This document shows, in pieces, positions 55,264-64,000 of a stretch of 64,000 nucleotides of DNA (position 1 is the first letter of the stretch; every line of letters begins with the position of its first letter). The position numbers and the translations under genes are program-made. A model generated the notes under the pieces. That model was not told the DNA's origin. It ran no database searches and saw nothing but the letters and a program-made list of their open reading frames with translations. The stretch is from Streptomyces sp. NBC_00289 (GTDB lineage Bacteria > Actinomycetota > Actinomycetes > Streptomycetales > Streptomycetaceae), in the NCBI RefSeq assembly GCF_041435115.1, contig NZ_CP108046.1, positions 10,230,001 through 10,294,000 on the forward strand. The letters run 5' to 3'.

Positions 55264-57006
55264 ATGTATTTACGGAAGATCCAGCGACGGAACAAGGACG
55301 GGTCGGTGGTGCGCTACCTGCAGCTCGCGCACAACCGGCGCAAGGGCGGCACGACCGTGGCGGAGGTGGTGGCCAACCTCGGTCGTGAGGACCGTCTCGA
55401 CGTCGAGGGACTGCGCCGCCTGGTCGCGTCGATCAACCGCTATCTGGGCGACGAGGACGACGTGGTCGTGCCGTTGGCCGCCGATGCGGCCGCGGGTCCG
55501 CTGAGTGTGGAGTCCTCCCGGCCGATCGGGGCGACGTGGCTGCTGGACGGGCTGTGGAAGCGCCTGGACATCGCCGCGGCGATCCGCGCGATCGCCGGCG
55601 AGCGGGAGTTCCGTACCGACATGGAGCGCGCGCTGTTCGCCCTGGTCGCGAACCGGGCCATCGCCCCCGGCTCGAAGCTCGCCGCCGGCGAGTGGGTCAC
55701 CTGCGACGTGGTGATTCCCGGGCTCGCGGCGCTGGACGGCAACAACCAGGCCCTGCGCGCGATGGACTTGCTCGCCGGCGCGGACATGCGGGCCCAGGTC
55801 CAGGAGGCGGTGTTCTTCGCGGCCGCGAACCTGCTCAACCTGGAGGTCGACCTGGTCTTCTTCGACACCACCAGCACGTACTTCGAGCGCGACGAAGCGG
55901 ACGACCCGGACGGCGAGGGCTCCAGACTGCGGCAGTACGGGCATTCCAAGGACCACCGCAAGGACCTGCCGCAGATCGTCATCGGCCTCGCGGTCACCCG
56001 CGAGGGCATCCCGGTGCGCTGCTGGACCTGGCCCGGCGGCACCAACGACCAGACCGTCATCACCGAGGTCAAGGACGGCCTGCGGGACTGGCGGCTCGGC
56101 CGTGTGGTCACCGTGTGCGACACCGGGTTCTCCTCCGAAGCCAACCAGACCTACCTCAAGCGCGCCGGCGGCCACTACATCACCGGCGCCAAGATGCGCG
56201 CCGGCTCCCGCCTCGCGGACCAGGCCCTCGCCCGGCAGGGCCGCTACCAGCAGGTCCGCGACAACCTGCGCGTGAAGGAAGTCCGCCTCGACGGCGACGA
56301 CGGCCGCCGCTGGATCATCTGCCACAACCCGGTGGAGGCGATGCGCGACGCCGCACGACGCGATGACCAGCTCACCGCCGTTCGCCAGGAGCTGGCCCGC
56401 ATCAAGACCGCGCGGGAGGCCGACGCCAAGAAGGCGAAGGCCAAGACGGCCAAGACCGGAAAGCGCCCCACGGCCCCCTCCGACGCGGTGCATCGCAAGG
56501 CCGAGTGCGCGCTGCGCGACCACCCCACGCTCGGGCGCTGGGCCAAGCAGCACCCGGCCACCGGGCGGCTGTCCGTCGACGCCGCCAAGGTCGCCGCCGA
56601 AGCCCGCCTGGACGGCAAGTACCTGCTCGCCACCTCCGATCCCGACCTGTCCGCCGAGGACGTCGCGCTCGGCTACAAGAACCTCCTGGAAGCCGAACGC
56701 GCCTTCCGCACCATGAAGACCACGCTCGACCTGCGGCCGGTCTACCACCGCCTCGACGAGCGGATACACACCCATGTGCTGCTGTGCTGGCTCGCCCTGC
56801 TGCTGATCCGCGTCGCCGAACGCGCCACCGGCCACACCTGGCCCCGCATCAACACCGAACTCGGCCGGATCCACCAGGTCACCCTCACCGGCCCTGCCGG
56901 CACCCTCCGGCAGACCACCCGCCTGACCGACACCCAGACCAAACTCTTCAAGGACTGCGCCGTCTCGCGACCGCCAAAGATGAGCGGCCTCACCACCCCC
57001 GAATAG
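55264..57006 (+). CDS. IS1634-family transposase (element about 55108-57131)
   Basis: The 580-residue intact frame starts MYLRKIQRRNKDGSVVRYLQLAHNRR, a classical IS1634 N-terminus. DDE blocks are VDLVFFDTTSTYFE with the first Asp, VTVCDTGFSSEANQ with the second, and LLEAERAFRTMKTTLDLRPVYHR with the Glu. An Ala/Lys-rich insert lies around residues 375-405. The element ends share GGTTCATCAGTC, with GGGCAT repeats at 55108 and, inverted, at about 57100-57131. It lies inside an older IS1182 gene. It appears functional. Confidence 0.95.
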   Translation: MYLRKIQRRNKDGSVVRYLQLAHNRRKGGTTVAEVVANLGREDRLDVEGLRRLVASINRYLGDEDDVVVPLAADAAAGPLSVESSRPIGATWLLDGLWKRLDIAAAIRAIAGEREFRTDMERALFALVANRAIAPGSKLAAGEWVTCDVVIPGLAALDGNNQALRAMDLLAGADMRAQVQEAVFFAAANLLNLEVDLVFFDTTSTYFERDEADDPDGEGSRLRQYGHSKDHRKDLPQIVIGLAVTREGIPVRCWTWPGGTNDQTVITEVKDGLRDWRLGRVVTVCDTGFSSEANQTYLKRAGGHYITGAKMRAGSRLADQALARQGRYQQVRDNLRVKEVRLDGDDGRRWIICHNPVEAMRDAARRDDQLTAVRQELARIKTAREADAKKAKAKTAKTGKRPTAPSDAVHRKAECALRDHPTLGRWAKQHPATGRLSVDAAKVAAEARLDGKYLLATSDPDLSAEDVALGYKNLLEAERAFRTMKTTLDLRPVYHRLDERIHTHVLLCWLALLLIRVAERATGHTWPRINTELGRIHQVTLTGPAGTLRQTTRLTDTQTKLFKDCAVSRPPKMSGLTTPE

Positions 57007-57130
57007 CCCCTCACCAGCGAAAACAGGCTCCGGCACCGTGGGCACACGGCACCGGGGCCTCGTCATGCCCATAACCCCAGGTCAGCCCCCGGATTCAGCA
57101 CTCCCACATGCCCACCGACTGATGAACCCG

Positions 57131-57245
57131 GGATGAACAGCTCACCCCAGGCGCGTGCCGGCGCCGGGTTCGACCGCACCGCGTTCACCATCGGCTGGGA
57201 CAAGCGGCAGGCCACCTGCCCACGCGGGGACACCAGCACCTGGTG
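57131..57245 (+). pseudogene. IS1182-family transposase, 3' continuation after IS1634
   Basis: The frame SSPQARAGAGFDRTAFTIGWDKRQATCPRG, ending STWWSP, is the sequence that follows the second catalytic block in IS1182 transposases. It joins to VLMNPG at 55107 when the IS1634 element is removed. The C-terminal catalytic Glu region is absent, so the older element was already truncated. Confidence 0.8.
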
Positions 57246-57543
57246 GAGCCCTGCGACCGCTCGACCGCACCCGCGTCAGTCACCTTGCCCGCCTCGGCCT
57301 CTCCCTCGCCGCGTGACCGAATAAGCCAGCAGGATCGGACACCCGCAAACAGCAACCCCACAGCCACACCCAAGGCCACTGTCTCCGGGCACAATGCCGC
57401 CGAGGGATCCCCAGCCATCCGCACCTCTGCGACTGACATCCAGAGCCCGGGCGAGCCGAAATGAGTAGTGTGGGTGGTATGCGGCGGGCCGCGTTGAGTG
57501 CCAGCCGGTGCCCTCGGGCCGGAAGCGCCGCCGGGAGGCCGTC
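57246..57543. other. Upstream region of the LuxR-type gene
   Basis: About 300 bases without a clear gene. A minus-strand frame (57185-57439) predicts one hydrophobic segment, but it overlaps IS1182 sequence and has no ribosome-binding site, so I do not call it. AAATGAGTAGTGTGGGTGG at 57459-57477 is the least GC-rich part and may be the promoter. The ribosome-binding site GGGAGG lies at 57531-57536. Confidence 0.35.
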
Positions 57544-60243
57544 ATGGACGAGCGGATCTCGCGCTGGCCGCTGGTAGGCCGCGACAGCGAGCTGAAGGCC
57601 TTCACTGCGGCGTGGGCCAACCGCCGCTGCCAGGGGCTGATGATCTACGGGCAGGCTGGGGTCGGCAAGTCCCGGCTGGCCGAGGAGTGCCTGGCCCGAG
57701 CCGTCCACGACGGCTGGAAGGGTCGCCGCGCGACCGCATCCAAGGCGGTCGCCACGGTCCCGCTGGGCGCGATCGCGCACCTGATCCCGGCCGGGGTGGA
57801 CTTGTCCGACCCGGTGAAGGGCTTCGCCGCGGTCGCCTCCGCGCTGACCGGACCTGACCGACGGCGCCGGTGGGCGCTGTGGGTCGATGACCTGCACCTG
57901 CTGGACGCCACCTCGGCGGTGCTGCTGCGCCAGCTGCTGGACGCCGGCGTAGTGCGGCTGATCGCCACTGTCCGCACCGGGGAGCCGGTTGGCGAGGCGG
58001 TGCAGGCGCTGACGGGCGGCGACGCGGTGCACCGGATCGACCTGACTACCTTCAGCCCGCAACAACTGGAAACGGTTCTGCAGGCGGCGCTGGGCGGGCC
58101 GGTGGGACGGCGCACCCTCCACGAGCTGTGCACCGCGTCCGGCGGGAACGTGCTGTACTTGCACGAGCTGGTCCTGGGCGCCCTGCAGGCCGGGGCCCTG
58201 GCCAGCGACGGCGAGATCTGGGAACTCACCAGGGACCGGCCGCAGGGCACGCCAAAGCTGACCGAGCTGATCGAGGCCCGACTGGTAACCGTCGGTCCCA
58301 CCGCCCGCCCGGTCTTGGAGCTGCTGGCCCTGTGCGAACCACTGCCGCTGGCCGACGCCCAAGCGGCCGCCTCTCTGAGGGTGTTGGTCGACCTGGAAGA
58401 AGCAGGGTTGCTCCAGGTCACCACCGACCGGCACCGCACCACCATCGCCCTCACGCACCCGCTCTACAGGGAGATACTGCGCGCCGGACTGCCCGTCCTA
58501 CGCGGCCGCACCCTGCTCCTGGCTCAGGCCGAGCGGGTCGAGGCCAGCGGTGCCCGCCGCCGCGACGACGCCCTGCACATCGCCACCTGGCGCCTGGCCG
58601 CCACCGGCACCGCCGACGCCGCGCTATTGCTTCAGGCGGCCGTCCTGGCCCGGCACGCCCACGACTACCAGCAGACCTTCGACCTACTGCAGGCTTTGCC
58701 CGACACTGCCCGCACCACCGCCACCCACCTGATGCAGGGTGAAGCACTTTTTGAAATGGGCAAGAACGACCAGGCGGAGGCCATATTGGCGGCAGCCGAT
58801 GCGCGGACCGTCGATGAGGCGGCGAAGCTACTGGTGACAAATCTCCGGATGACGAACCTTTTTTGGGGGGCGGGTCGAACCGCAGAGGCGCTGGCAGTAA
58901 GGCAGGCAGCCGAAGCACAGGTGACAAGTGCAGGCGGTCTAAGCATGCTGCTGACTCTTGAAGGAGTGGTTCGCGTCGGATCTGGGGACTTCGTGCGAGG
59001 TTTGAACTCACTAGAGGGACTTGGAGAAGCCAGGCAGGCTCCGGACGTCAATACGTGGTTGCACGGCGCGTCCCTCAAGACGATGGGATTGGCGCTCACG
59101 GGCCGCACAACTGCAGCAGTTCGGTGGGCTGGGCACGCGCACGAAGCCAATCTTTGTCTGGATGAGCAGGCTCTCAGGCCTCCCCCCGCCACCCAATTGG
59201 CTCCGATGGTTGTTGCACTGGCAGAGGCCGGCAGGCTGACCGAAGCCCGGGATATCGGAGAGCACGCCTACGCGGAACTTCTCGCGGCTAATGCACCGAT
59301 ACCCGAGCTATGGACGGCTCTGTTTCTTGCTCGGGCAGAGTCGATGGCCGGCCACTACGCCAGGGCTCGCCACTGGTACGCCGAATCTGCCGCCCTCTGT
59401 CGGGCCCGTAATCAGACTAGGGCCTTGCGGCCGGTGCTGGCGGGCCTGGCCGCAACGACAGCGATTCTCGGTGACGTCCAGATAGCCGAAGCTGCGCAGG
59501 TAAAGGCCAAAGTTTACCCCCAGGTGGGCTACTTCCCAACTGAAGAGTGCCTTGGCACGGCGTGGGTTCAAGCAGGCCGCGGCCACCTAGCCAAGGCCCG
59601 AGCGAGACTCACCAAAGCCGCCGAAACCGCCCGATCAATCGGACACGTCGCCTCGGAGGCGCTCCTGCTCACCGATGCCGCCCGCCTGGGCGGCGCCAGG
59701 GAAGTCACCGGCCGCCTCAACGAACTCGCCCAGCTGTGCGATGGGGCATTCGCCCCGGCCCGTGCACACCTGGCGGCCGCGCTGGCCGCCGACGCCCCCG
59801 ACCGACTCCTGGCCGCCGCCGACGAACTGGAGACCATCGGCGCGGACCTGCTGGCCGCGGAGGCGGCCACCGCCGCAGCCGCGGCCTGGCGGCGGACAGG
59901 ACGGGCCCGCCGGGCCGCCTCCGCAACCCAGCGGGCCCAGGTCTGCGCCACCCGCTGCAAGGGCGCCCACACCCCACTCCTGGCCACCGCCGAGGCCGCA
60001 TCCGCCCTCACCCCCCGGGAACGGGAGATCGCCCTACTCGCCGCCGCGGACATATCGAGCAAAGACATCGCTGACGCTCTGCACCTGTCCGTGCGCACCA
60101 TCGACAACCACCTCCAGCACGCCTACGCCAAACTCGGCGTCACCACCCGCCGGGAACTCGCCAACACTCTCGGCCAGCCCATCACCCGACCCCCGACGAT
60201 GCCCCCCAACGGCGTTGTCACGTTGGCTGACGGGGTGGGATGA
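57544..60243 (+). CDS. LAL-type LuxR-family transcriptional regulator
   Basis: I start at the ATG at 57544, eight bases after GGGAGG, which gives 899 residues. Residues 8-200 are an AAA/STAND ATPase with Walker A GQAGVGKS (36-43) and a Walker B-like LWVDDLHLLD. Residues 400-800 are TPR-like helical repeats. The C-terminus (about 828-872) is a LuxR HTH (LTPREREIALLAAADISSKDIADAL, TIDNHLQHAYAKLGV). LAL proteins activate pathway or sugar-use genes, often in biosynthetic clusters. No obvious target lies beside it; the cluster in this window is 38 kb away. Codon use is less biased around 58750-59550, so the middle may have a mosaic origin. Confidence 0.93.
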   Translation: MDERISRWPLVGRDSELKAFTAAWANRRCQGLMIYGQAGVGKSRLAEECLARAVHDGWKGRRATASKAVATVPLGAIAHLIPAGVDLSDPVKGFAAVASALTGPDRRRRWALWVDDLHLLDATSAVLLRQLLDAGVVRLIATVRTGEPVGEAVQALTGGDAVHRIDLTTFSPQQLETVLQAALGGPVGRRTLHELCTASGGNVLYLHELVLGALQAGALASDGEIWELTRDRPQGTPKLTELIEARLVTVGPTARPVLELLALCEPLPLADAQAAASLRVLVDLEEAGLLQVTTDRHRTTIALTHPLYREILRAGLPVLRGRTLLLAQAERVEASGARRRDDALHIATWRLAATGTADAALLLQAAVLARHAHDYQQTFDLLQALPDTARTTATHLMQGEALFEMGKNDQAEAILAAADARTVDEAAKLLVTNLRMTNLFWGAGRTAEALAVRQAAEAQVTSAGGLSMLLTLEGVVRVGSGDFVRGLNSLEGLGEARQAPDVNTWLHGASLKTMGLALTGRTTAAVRWAGHAHEANLCLDEQALRPPPATQLAPMVVALAEAGRLTEARDIGEHAYAELLAANAPIPELWTALFLARAESMAGHYARARHWYAESAALCRARNQTRALRPVLAGLAATTAILGDVQIAEAAQVKAKVYPQVGYFPTEECLGTAWVQAGRGHLAKARARLTKAAETARSIGHVASEALLLTDAARLGGAREVTGRLNELAQLCDGAFAPARAHLAAALAADAPDRLLAAADELETIGADLLAAEAATAAAAAWRRTGRARRAASATQRAQVCATRCKGAHTPLLATAEAASALTPREREIALLAAADISSKDIADALHLSVRTIDNHLQHAYAKLGVTTRRELANTLGQPITRPPTMPPNGVVTLADGVG

Positions 60244-60273
60244 TCTCCAGGTTGATCATGCTGGGAAGGGTCT

Positions 60274-60445
60274 GGCCGTGGGGAGCGCTGCCGTCGTATC
60301 AGGGCCCCGGTACCGGGTGGAGATCATCTCCCACTGTGTGTGGCTGTACTTTTCGGTTCCCCTGAGCTTCCGTGAGGTCGAGGAGCTGATGCTCGCCCGC
60401 GGCGTCGTCACCTCCTATGAGACGGTCCGCCGGTGGTGCCGGGCC
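60274..60445 (+). pseudogene. IS6-family transposase N-terminal fragment
   Basis: The frame encodes YRVEIISHCVWLYFSVPLSFREVEELMLARGV, then SYETVRRWC, the N-terminal HTH of IS6/IS240-type transposases. It ends after unrelated codons at 60484, where an IS110 element begins on the other strand. No catalytic domain remains. Confidence 0.85.
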
Positions 60446-60487
60446 TGCGGGGCGTCACCGCAGGTGAACGGTCGACTCCTATAGTCG

Positions 60488-61569
60488 TCAAGCCGCTGGA
60501 GCAAGGTCGGTTTGAGTGATTTGTTCCGTTGGTGTGCTGGTCAGGGCGCGGTAGACCTCGCGGGCGACGAATCGCTTGAGGCAGCGCATGATGTCCTTCT
60601 TGGACAGTCCTTCCGTGGTCCAGCGCTCGACGTAGGCGCGGGTGCGTTCGTCGAAGCGCATGCGGGTCAGCACGATGATGTGCAGGGCGTTGTTCGCGGC
60701 CCGATCGTCGCCGCGGTTGAGCCGGTGGTGGTGGGTATGGCCGGATGATGCGGGGATCGGCGCGACTCCGGCCAGGTGCGCGAACGCGGCCTCGGAACGC
60801 ATCCGTTCGGGGTTGTCCCCGGCCGTGGCCAGCAGCTGGCCGGCGGTTTCGGGCCGACGCCGAACAGTTCCAGTAGTACAGGGGCGGCCTGCTTGACCGG
60901 CGGGCCGATCTCGGCGTCGAGCTCGGCGATCTCCTCGTCCATCGCCTGATGGCGGCGGGCGAGGCGGCGCAGTGCCGCCCGGGTTGCCGCCAGCGGGCGT
61001 GACAGTTCACTGCCGGGCCTCAGCCGGCCCCGGGTGCGTATCAGCGCAGCCCGTTCCAGGCCCGCGACCTGCTCGCGCAGCATCGCCGGTGCGGATACCA
61101 GCAGTCCACGGATCTGGTTCATCGCCTGGGTTCGGGCCTTGACCGCGCTGCGGCGGGCTGTCCGCAGGACGCGGACCGCTTCGACCACGCCGTCCCGGCT
61201 CTTGGGCGTCCCGGTGGCCCGGCCGGACAGAACGGCCGTCGCGGCGGCGTAGGCGTCGATCGGGTCGGACTTGCCCTTCATCCGCCGGGTCTTGCGGTCC
61301 GGTTGGTCCACGTCGTCGACGACCGTGACCCGGCCGCGGTCAGCACGCGGGCGAGCTCGGCTCCGTAGGCGCCGGTGCCCTCAACTCCCACCGCGACGAG
61401 CTCACCATGAGAGCGCATCCAGTCCAGAAGGTCTCGGTAACCGCGGATGGAGGCGGGGAACTCCCGGTCGGCCAGGTGCCGGCCGATGGAGTCGATCACC
61501 GCCCCATGGTGCGTCAGACCACGGGTCGACTCCGCCGGTGATCTCCGGGCCGTCGTGCGTCATGCTGGT
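60488..61569 (-). pseudogene. IS110-family transposase, frameshifted
   Basis: From the ATG near 61569 (MTSMTHDGPEITGGVD) the parts are: IDSIGRHLADREFPASIRGYRDL and VAVGVEGTGAYGAELARVL (DEDD region, 61278-61500); KGKSDPIDAYAAA and VRVLRTARRSAVKARTQAMNQ (60830-61270); and RSEAAFAHLAGVAPIPASSG with NRGDDRAANNALH, the transposase_20 domain with its Ser (60488-60802). Each lies in a different frame, so at least three indels have inactivated it. Confidence 0.88.
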
Positions 61570-61896
61570 CATGTCCGTCCTTGTGAGTCCGTTCCGAGGG
61601 CGGCACGCGCCGGTCGGGCGGGTGGACAAGACAGTGACGGGGCTTCTCGACCAGGCTCCTGACTTGTTCAATCGGCCCCAGATGCTCGGTCTGCAGCCGT
61701 AGCGTCCAGGGTGTCGGTCGGCACGGGCCCGCAGTGCTCCTTGCCGCCCATGGGCTGGCTCACTGATAGCGTGCCGCCGCCGGCTGACACCCGCGCGGTG
61801 TGGCTCGACAGAGGCATGAAGGCGACACGGTGACTTCAAGTCAGGGTGCCCACCGCACTCCCCTTCCTGACTCATCGAGTGCGAGAGCAGCAGCCT
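61570..61896. other. Non-coding stretch between two IS110 elements
   Basis: No open frame has coding character. The sequence should hold the terminal regions of the two IS110 elements, which lack clear inverted repeats. Nothing else is visible. Confidence 0.4.
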
Positions 61897-62707
61897 GTGA
61901 TCCTGATCGGTGTCGATCCCCACAAGTCGTCCCACACCGCCGTCGCCGTCGACACAGCAGGCCACCAGGTGGCCCAGCGCCGGTTCGTCGTCAACGCCGG
62001 AACCTTCCGCCAGCTGATGCGCTGGTGCGAGCAGTGGCCTGACCGTCGTTTCGCGGTCGAGGGCGCCGGCGGCCTGGGCCACTCGCTCGCCCAGCAACTG
62101 GCGGCCGCGGGCGAGAACGTGGTCGACGTGCCGTCCACGCTGTCGGCACGGGCCCGGCTGCTGGCCACCGGCGCCGACCGCAAGACCGACGAAGGGCATC
62201 CGGCCGGTCACGGCCACCGACAACTGCCGCCGGGACATAGCCCGTGACCTGCTGGCCGATTTGCGCAGACTGGACCGGCAGGTCAAGGACAACGAAGCCG
62301 AAATGCGCGAGGCCGTCGCCGCGACCCGCACCACGCTGACCGCCCTGCCGGGCCTGGGCACCGTGCTGGCCGCGAAGGTCCTCGGCCACATCGGGGACGT
62401 CAGCCGGTTCCCCACCGAGCACCACTTCGCCAGCTACACCGGAAGCGCACCCTTGGACGCCTCCGGCGGCAACAACGTCCGTCATCGGCTCAACACCGGC
62501 GGCAACCGCGCGCTGAACTCGGTTCTGCATACGATCGCCGTCTGCCAGATCCGCGACGGCGGCCGCGGGCAGGACTACTACCTCCGCAAGATCGCGGAAG
62601 GCAAGACACCATCCGAGGGCCGCCGGGCCCTCAAGCGCCGCCTGTCCAACGTGGTCTACCGGATTATGAAACGCGACCAACGGAGTCACCTCGCTCAAGC
62701 CGCTTGA
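61897..62707 (+). pseudogene. IS110-family transposase with internal deletion
   Basis: The N-terminal part begins at a GTG (ILIGVDPHKSSHTAVAVD, DEDD domain) and runs to GADRKTDEG. The frame then changes near 62200, and much of the linker between the two catalytic domains is missing. The C-terminal domain (62261-62707) is well kept, with LTALPGLGTVLAAKVLGHIGD, FASYTGSAPLDASGG and NTGGNRALNSVLHTIA. It is a different subtype from the IS110 gene upstream. Confidence 0.87.
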
Positions 62708-62858
62708 CACACAGAGGCGCTATGAAGTCACAAGCGCCCGTCCGGCCGCGTGCATGGAGGCCCGCCGACGCGCCGACAATCCCAAACAGGACAGTCGAAG
62801 ACGTCAGTCAGGTGGCGAGTCAGACGCATCAGCAGAACCACCACTCACATCCTCACTG

Positions 62859-63233
62859 TCAGGTGGGGTTCAGCGGGGTGATGCCGGTGCCCGCATACAG
62901 CTCGGGGTCCAGTGACAGGACCGTGATCGGATCCCCCGCCTTCACTGCCTGCCAGGCGATGGCAGCCGCGTGAGCCACCGGCCAATCCGTATCTCTCCAG
63001 TCCATCGCATCCACCGCATGAGCGGCGGTGAACGGGACGCTCTCCGCGAACCGCAGCGATGCCGCGTGCCTGCCCGCGCCGGCGTCCTGCCGCTCAGCAG
63101 CAACGATGGAAAGCGACGGGATGAGAACGCGGCCGGCGCCGCGCGAGGCTTCGACGTAGAGGCCGGTGGAGAAGAGATCCGCGCGATACAGAGCGGTCAG
63201 AACGGTATGGTCCAGGACGGCCGTCAGGTTCAC
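62859..63233 (-). CDS. PIN-domain-like toxin (VapC-type)
   Basis: The 124-residue protein starts MNLTAVLDHTVLTALYRAD. The first Asp (residue 8), an acidic pair near AAERQDAG, a TDWPVAHAAAIAW block and a final VLSLDPELYA fit the acidic layout of a PIN ribonuclease. It overlaps the preceding small gene by four bases (ATGA), the standard antitoxin-toxin arrangement. PIN toxins cut RNA when free of antitoxin. The Asp/Glu spacing is not a perfect VapC match, so the active site should be checked by alignment. Confidence 0.65.
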   Translation of the reverse strand: MNLTAVLDHTVLTALYRADLFSTGLYVEASRGAGRVLIPSLSIVAAERQDAGAGRHAASLRFAESVPFTAAHAVDAMDWRDTDWPVAHAAAIAWQAVKAGDPITVLSLDPELYAGTGITPLNPT

Positions 63234-63484
63234 GCGGCGGCGCCGCTCTGATGGGAGCGGATCTTCGCCCAGGCGTCCTGGCCGACCTGCTGGACCTGCT
63301 CGCTGTACTCGATGCCAAGCTCACGGGCCGCCTCGACGGCACGCTGCTCACGCTCACATTCCGTGAGCTCGCGGGAAGCGAGCTCTTCGAGCAGCTCAGT
63401 AATGGTGGTGCCGCGCTCGTCGGCAAGGGTACGCAGCCGGTCGCGCACTTCCTCGCTGGTCTTGATGCTCGTTGGCTTACTCAT
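63230..63484 (-). CDS. Ribbon-helix-helix antitoxin-like protein (VapB-type)
   Basis: The 84-residue protein has an N-terminal ribbon-helix-helix motif (SIKTSEEVRDRLRTLADERGTTITELLEELA), which binds operator DNA as a dimer. It is followed by a charged, probably flexible C-terminal half that would bind the toxin. It is the first gene of a two-gene operon with the PIN-like protein. Its operator should lie around 63485-63510, where GGGGTATGAGT and TACCGGCGGTAGA-type inverted sequence (TCTACCGGCGGTAGA region at 63492-63507) are seen. Confidence 0.72.
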   Translation of the reverse strand: MSKPTSIKTSEEVRDRLRTLADERGTTITELLEELASRELTECEREQRAVEAARELGIEYSEQVQQVGQDAWAKIRSHQSGAAA

Positions 63485-63489
63485 ACCCC

Positions 63490-63510
63490 GATTCTACCGC
63501 CGGTAGAACT
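63490..63510 (-). promoter_or_regulatory. Palindromic candidate operator of the toxin-antitoxin pair
   Basis: The sequence TTCTACCGCCGGTAGAA at 63493-63509 is a near-perfect palindrome (TTCTACCG/CGGTAGAA) just upstream of the antitoxin start at 63484. RHH antitoxins usually bind such palindromes and repress their own operon. The position fits, but no binding data exist. Confidence 0.6.
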
Positions 63511-63537
63511 CCGGAAGAAGCGTTCGAACGCAATCAT

Positions 63538-64000
63538 TCAGCAGGGCTGCGCTGTGTGACGGTTTTGGGTGTGCGGTGACGGCCGGTGGCCGGTGGTCAG
63601 CGGCTGTTGTGTGGGGTGGTCAGGCGGGTGCGGTGGCTGCCGGGGGAGCCAGGGCGTGCCGGTGAAGGCGTCGCGGAGCACGGTCAGGGAGTTGACCGCG
63701 TGCTTGGTCGCGGTTGAGAGCACGCCGCGGATGAGGTAGCGGTCCTTGGCGCGTTGCAGGTCGGTGAGCCGCCCGGAGATCTTCTCTTGGGTCTTGGAGG
63801 GGCGCAGGTCGCGTTCGGCCTGGTTCGAGGTCGGCGGGATGCGCAGGTCGGTGGTGAAGCGCAGGAAGTCGTCCTCGCGCTCGCGCAGGGCCTGCAGTAG
63901 CAGGCGGGCCTTGCGGGCGCCGGGCCGGGCGTCCGCCAGTGTGGCGGTGTGCGCGAGGCCGATGCGCACGGCGTGCCGCAGGCCGGTCAGGGCGACCTGC
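63538..64000 (-). pseudogene. IS66-family transposase C-terminal part (continues past the window edge)
   Basis: The minus strand encodes FTTDLRIPPTSNQAERDLRPSKTQ and KISGRLTDLQRAKDRYLIRGVLSTATKH, with the catalytic Glu in NQAERDLRP typical of IS66 TnpC. The frame is open to the window edge, so the N-terminal part should lie beyond. The last 40 residues are Pro/Thr-rich and may be read past the natural end. Whether the whole gene is intact cannot be told here. Confidence 0.85.

Noticed and set aside
57185..57439. An 84-residue minus-strand frame with one hydrophobic segment
   Set aside because: It overlaps the IS1182 remnant, has no ribosome-binding site and no recognisable family. Chance in GC-rich DNA is more likely.
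1..64000. tRNA, rRNA or replication-origin sequences
   Set aside because: No cloverleaf with TTCRANNC-type arm, no rRNA stretch and no rep, parA or dnaA-box cluster was seen on either strand. A tool-based scan could still find a short one.

Overview
The window looks like a Streptomyces (or closely related actinomycete) accessory region. It is GC-rich, uses GTG starts, and carries families typical of these organisms: a mycothiol-type CPWA thioredoxin-fold protein, a LAL regulator, an RsbW/STAS-type pair, and IS1380, ISAs1, ISL3, IS630, IS1182 and IS1634 elements. About half of the sequence is insertion-sequence or group II intron material, much of it nested or broken. That is usual for a chromosome arm or a large linear plasmid. 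No housekeeping genes, tRNAs or rRNAs were seen.

Layout. (1) 1-1550: wreckage of IS1380, IS701 and ISAs1 elements, plus a 109-bp scrap of the signal-peptide region of the large RHS gene found 32 kb away. (2) 1715-19110: a compact, all-forward biosynthetic gene cluster, the most interesting part of the window. (3) 19134-24519: IS30, IS21, IS3, ISAs1, ISAzo13 and IS630 remnants. (4) 24569-25798: a secreted protein with eleven near-perfect 57-bp repeats, cut off by an IS5-type element. (5) 26634-33640: group II intron copies invaded by an inverted pair of IS630 elements and an IS5 element. (6) 33925-41970: a roughly 2,190-residue secreted RHS/SpvB/FG-GAP protein followed by a displaced second copy of its C-terminal cassette. 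(7) 42118-50094: an IS256 element interrupted by IS1380, IS30 and ISL3, with target duplications still visible, flanked by IS5 elements. (8) 50552-60243: a possible small gene, an IS1380 pseudo-element, an RsbW-like ATPase plus STAS protein, an IS1182 interrupted by IS1634, and a LAL-type LuxR regulator. (9) 60274-64000: IS6, IS110 (twice) and IS66 remnants around a VapBC-like toxin-antitoxin pair.

How the cluster probably works. The products of 12613-14664 and 14661-16124 resemble the flavin monooxygenase/lyase pair (CreE/CreD type) that turns aspartate into nitrosuccinate and then fumarate plus nitrous acid. Nitrite made this way normally builds an N-N bond, such as a diazo, azo or triazene group. 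Around them are a discrete acyl carrier protein, a ketosynthase with a complete Cys-His-His triad, a second ketosynthase-like protein that lacks the nucleophile, a FabG-type reductase, two adenylate-forming ligases, a phosphopantetheinyl transferase, a UbiX/UbiD prenylated-flavin decarboxylase pair, a class II DAHP synthase, a GSA-aminomutase-like PLP enzyme and a flavodoxin-fold quinone/azo reductase. I infer a hybrid pathway that joins a carrier-bound (probably shikimate-derived or aminated) unit to a short type II-like polyketide and installs an N-N bond with pathway-made nitrite. The product cannot be named from sequence. There is no pathway regulator, exporter, dehydratase or acyltransferase inside the cluster, so these come from elsewhere or have been lost.
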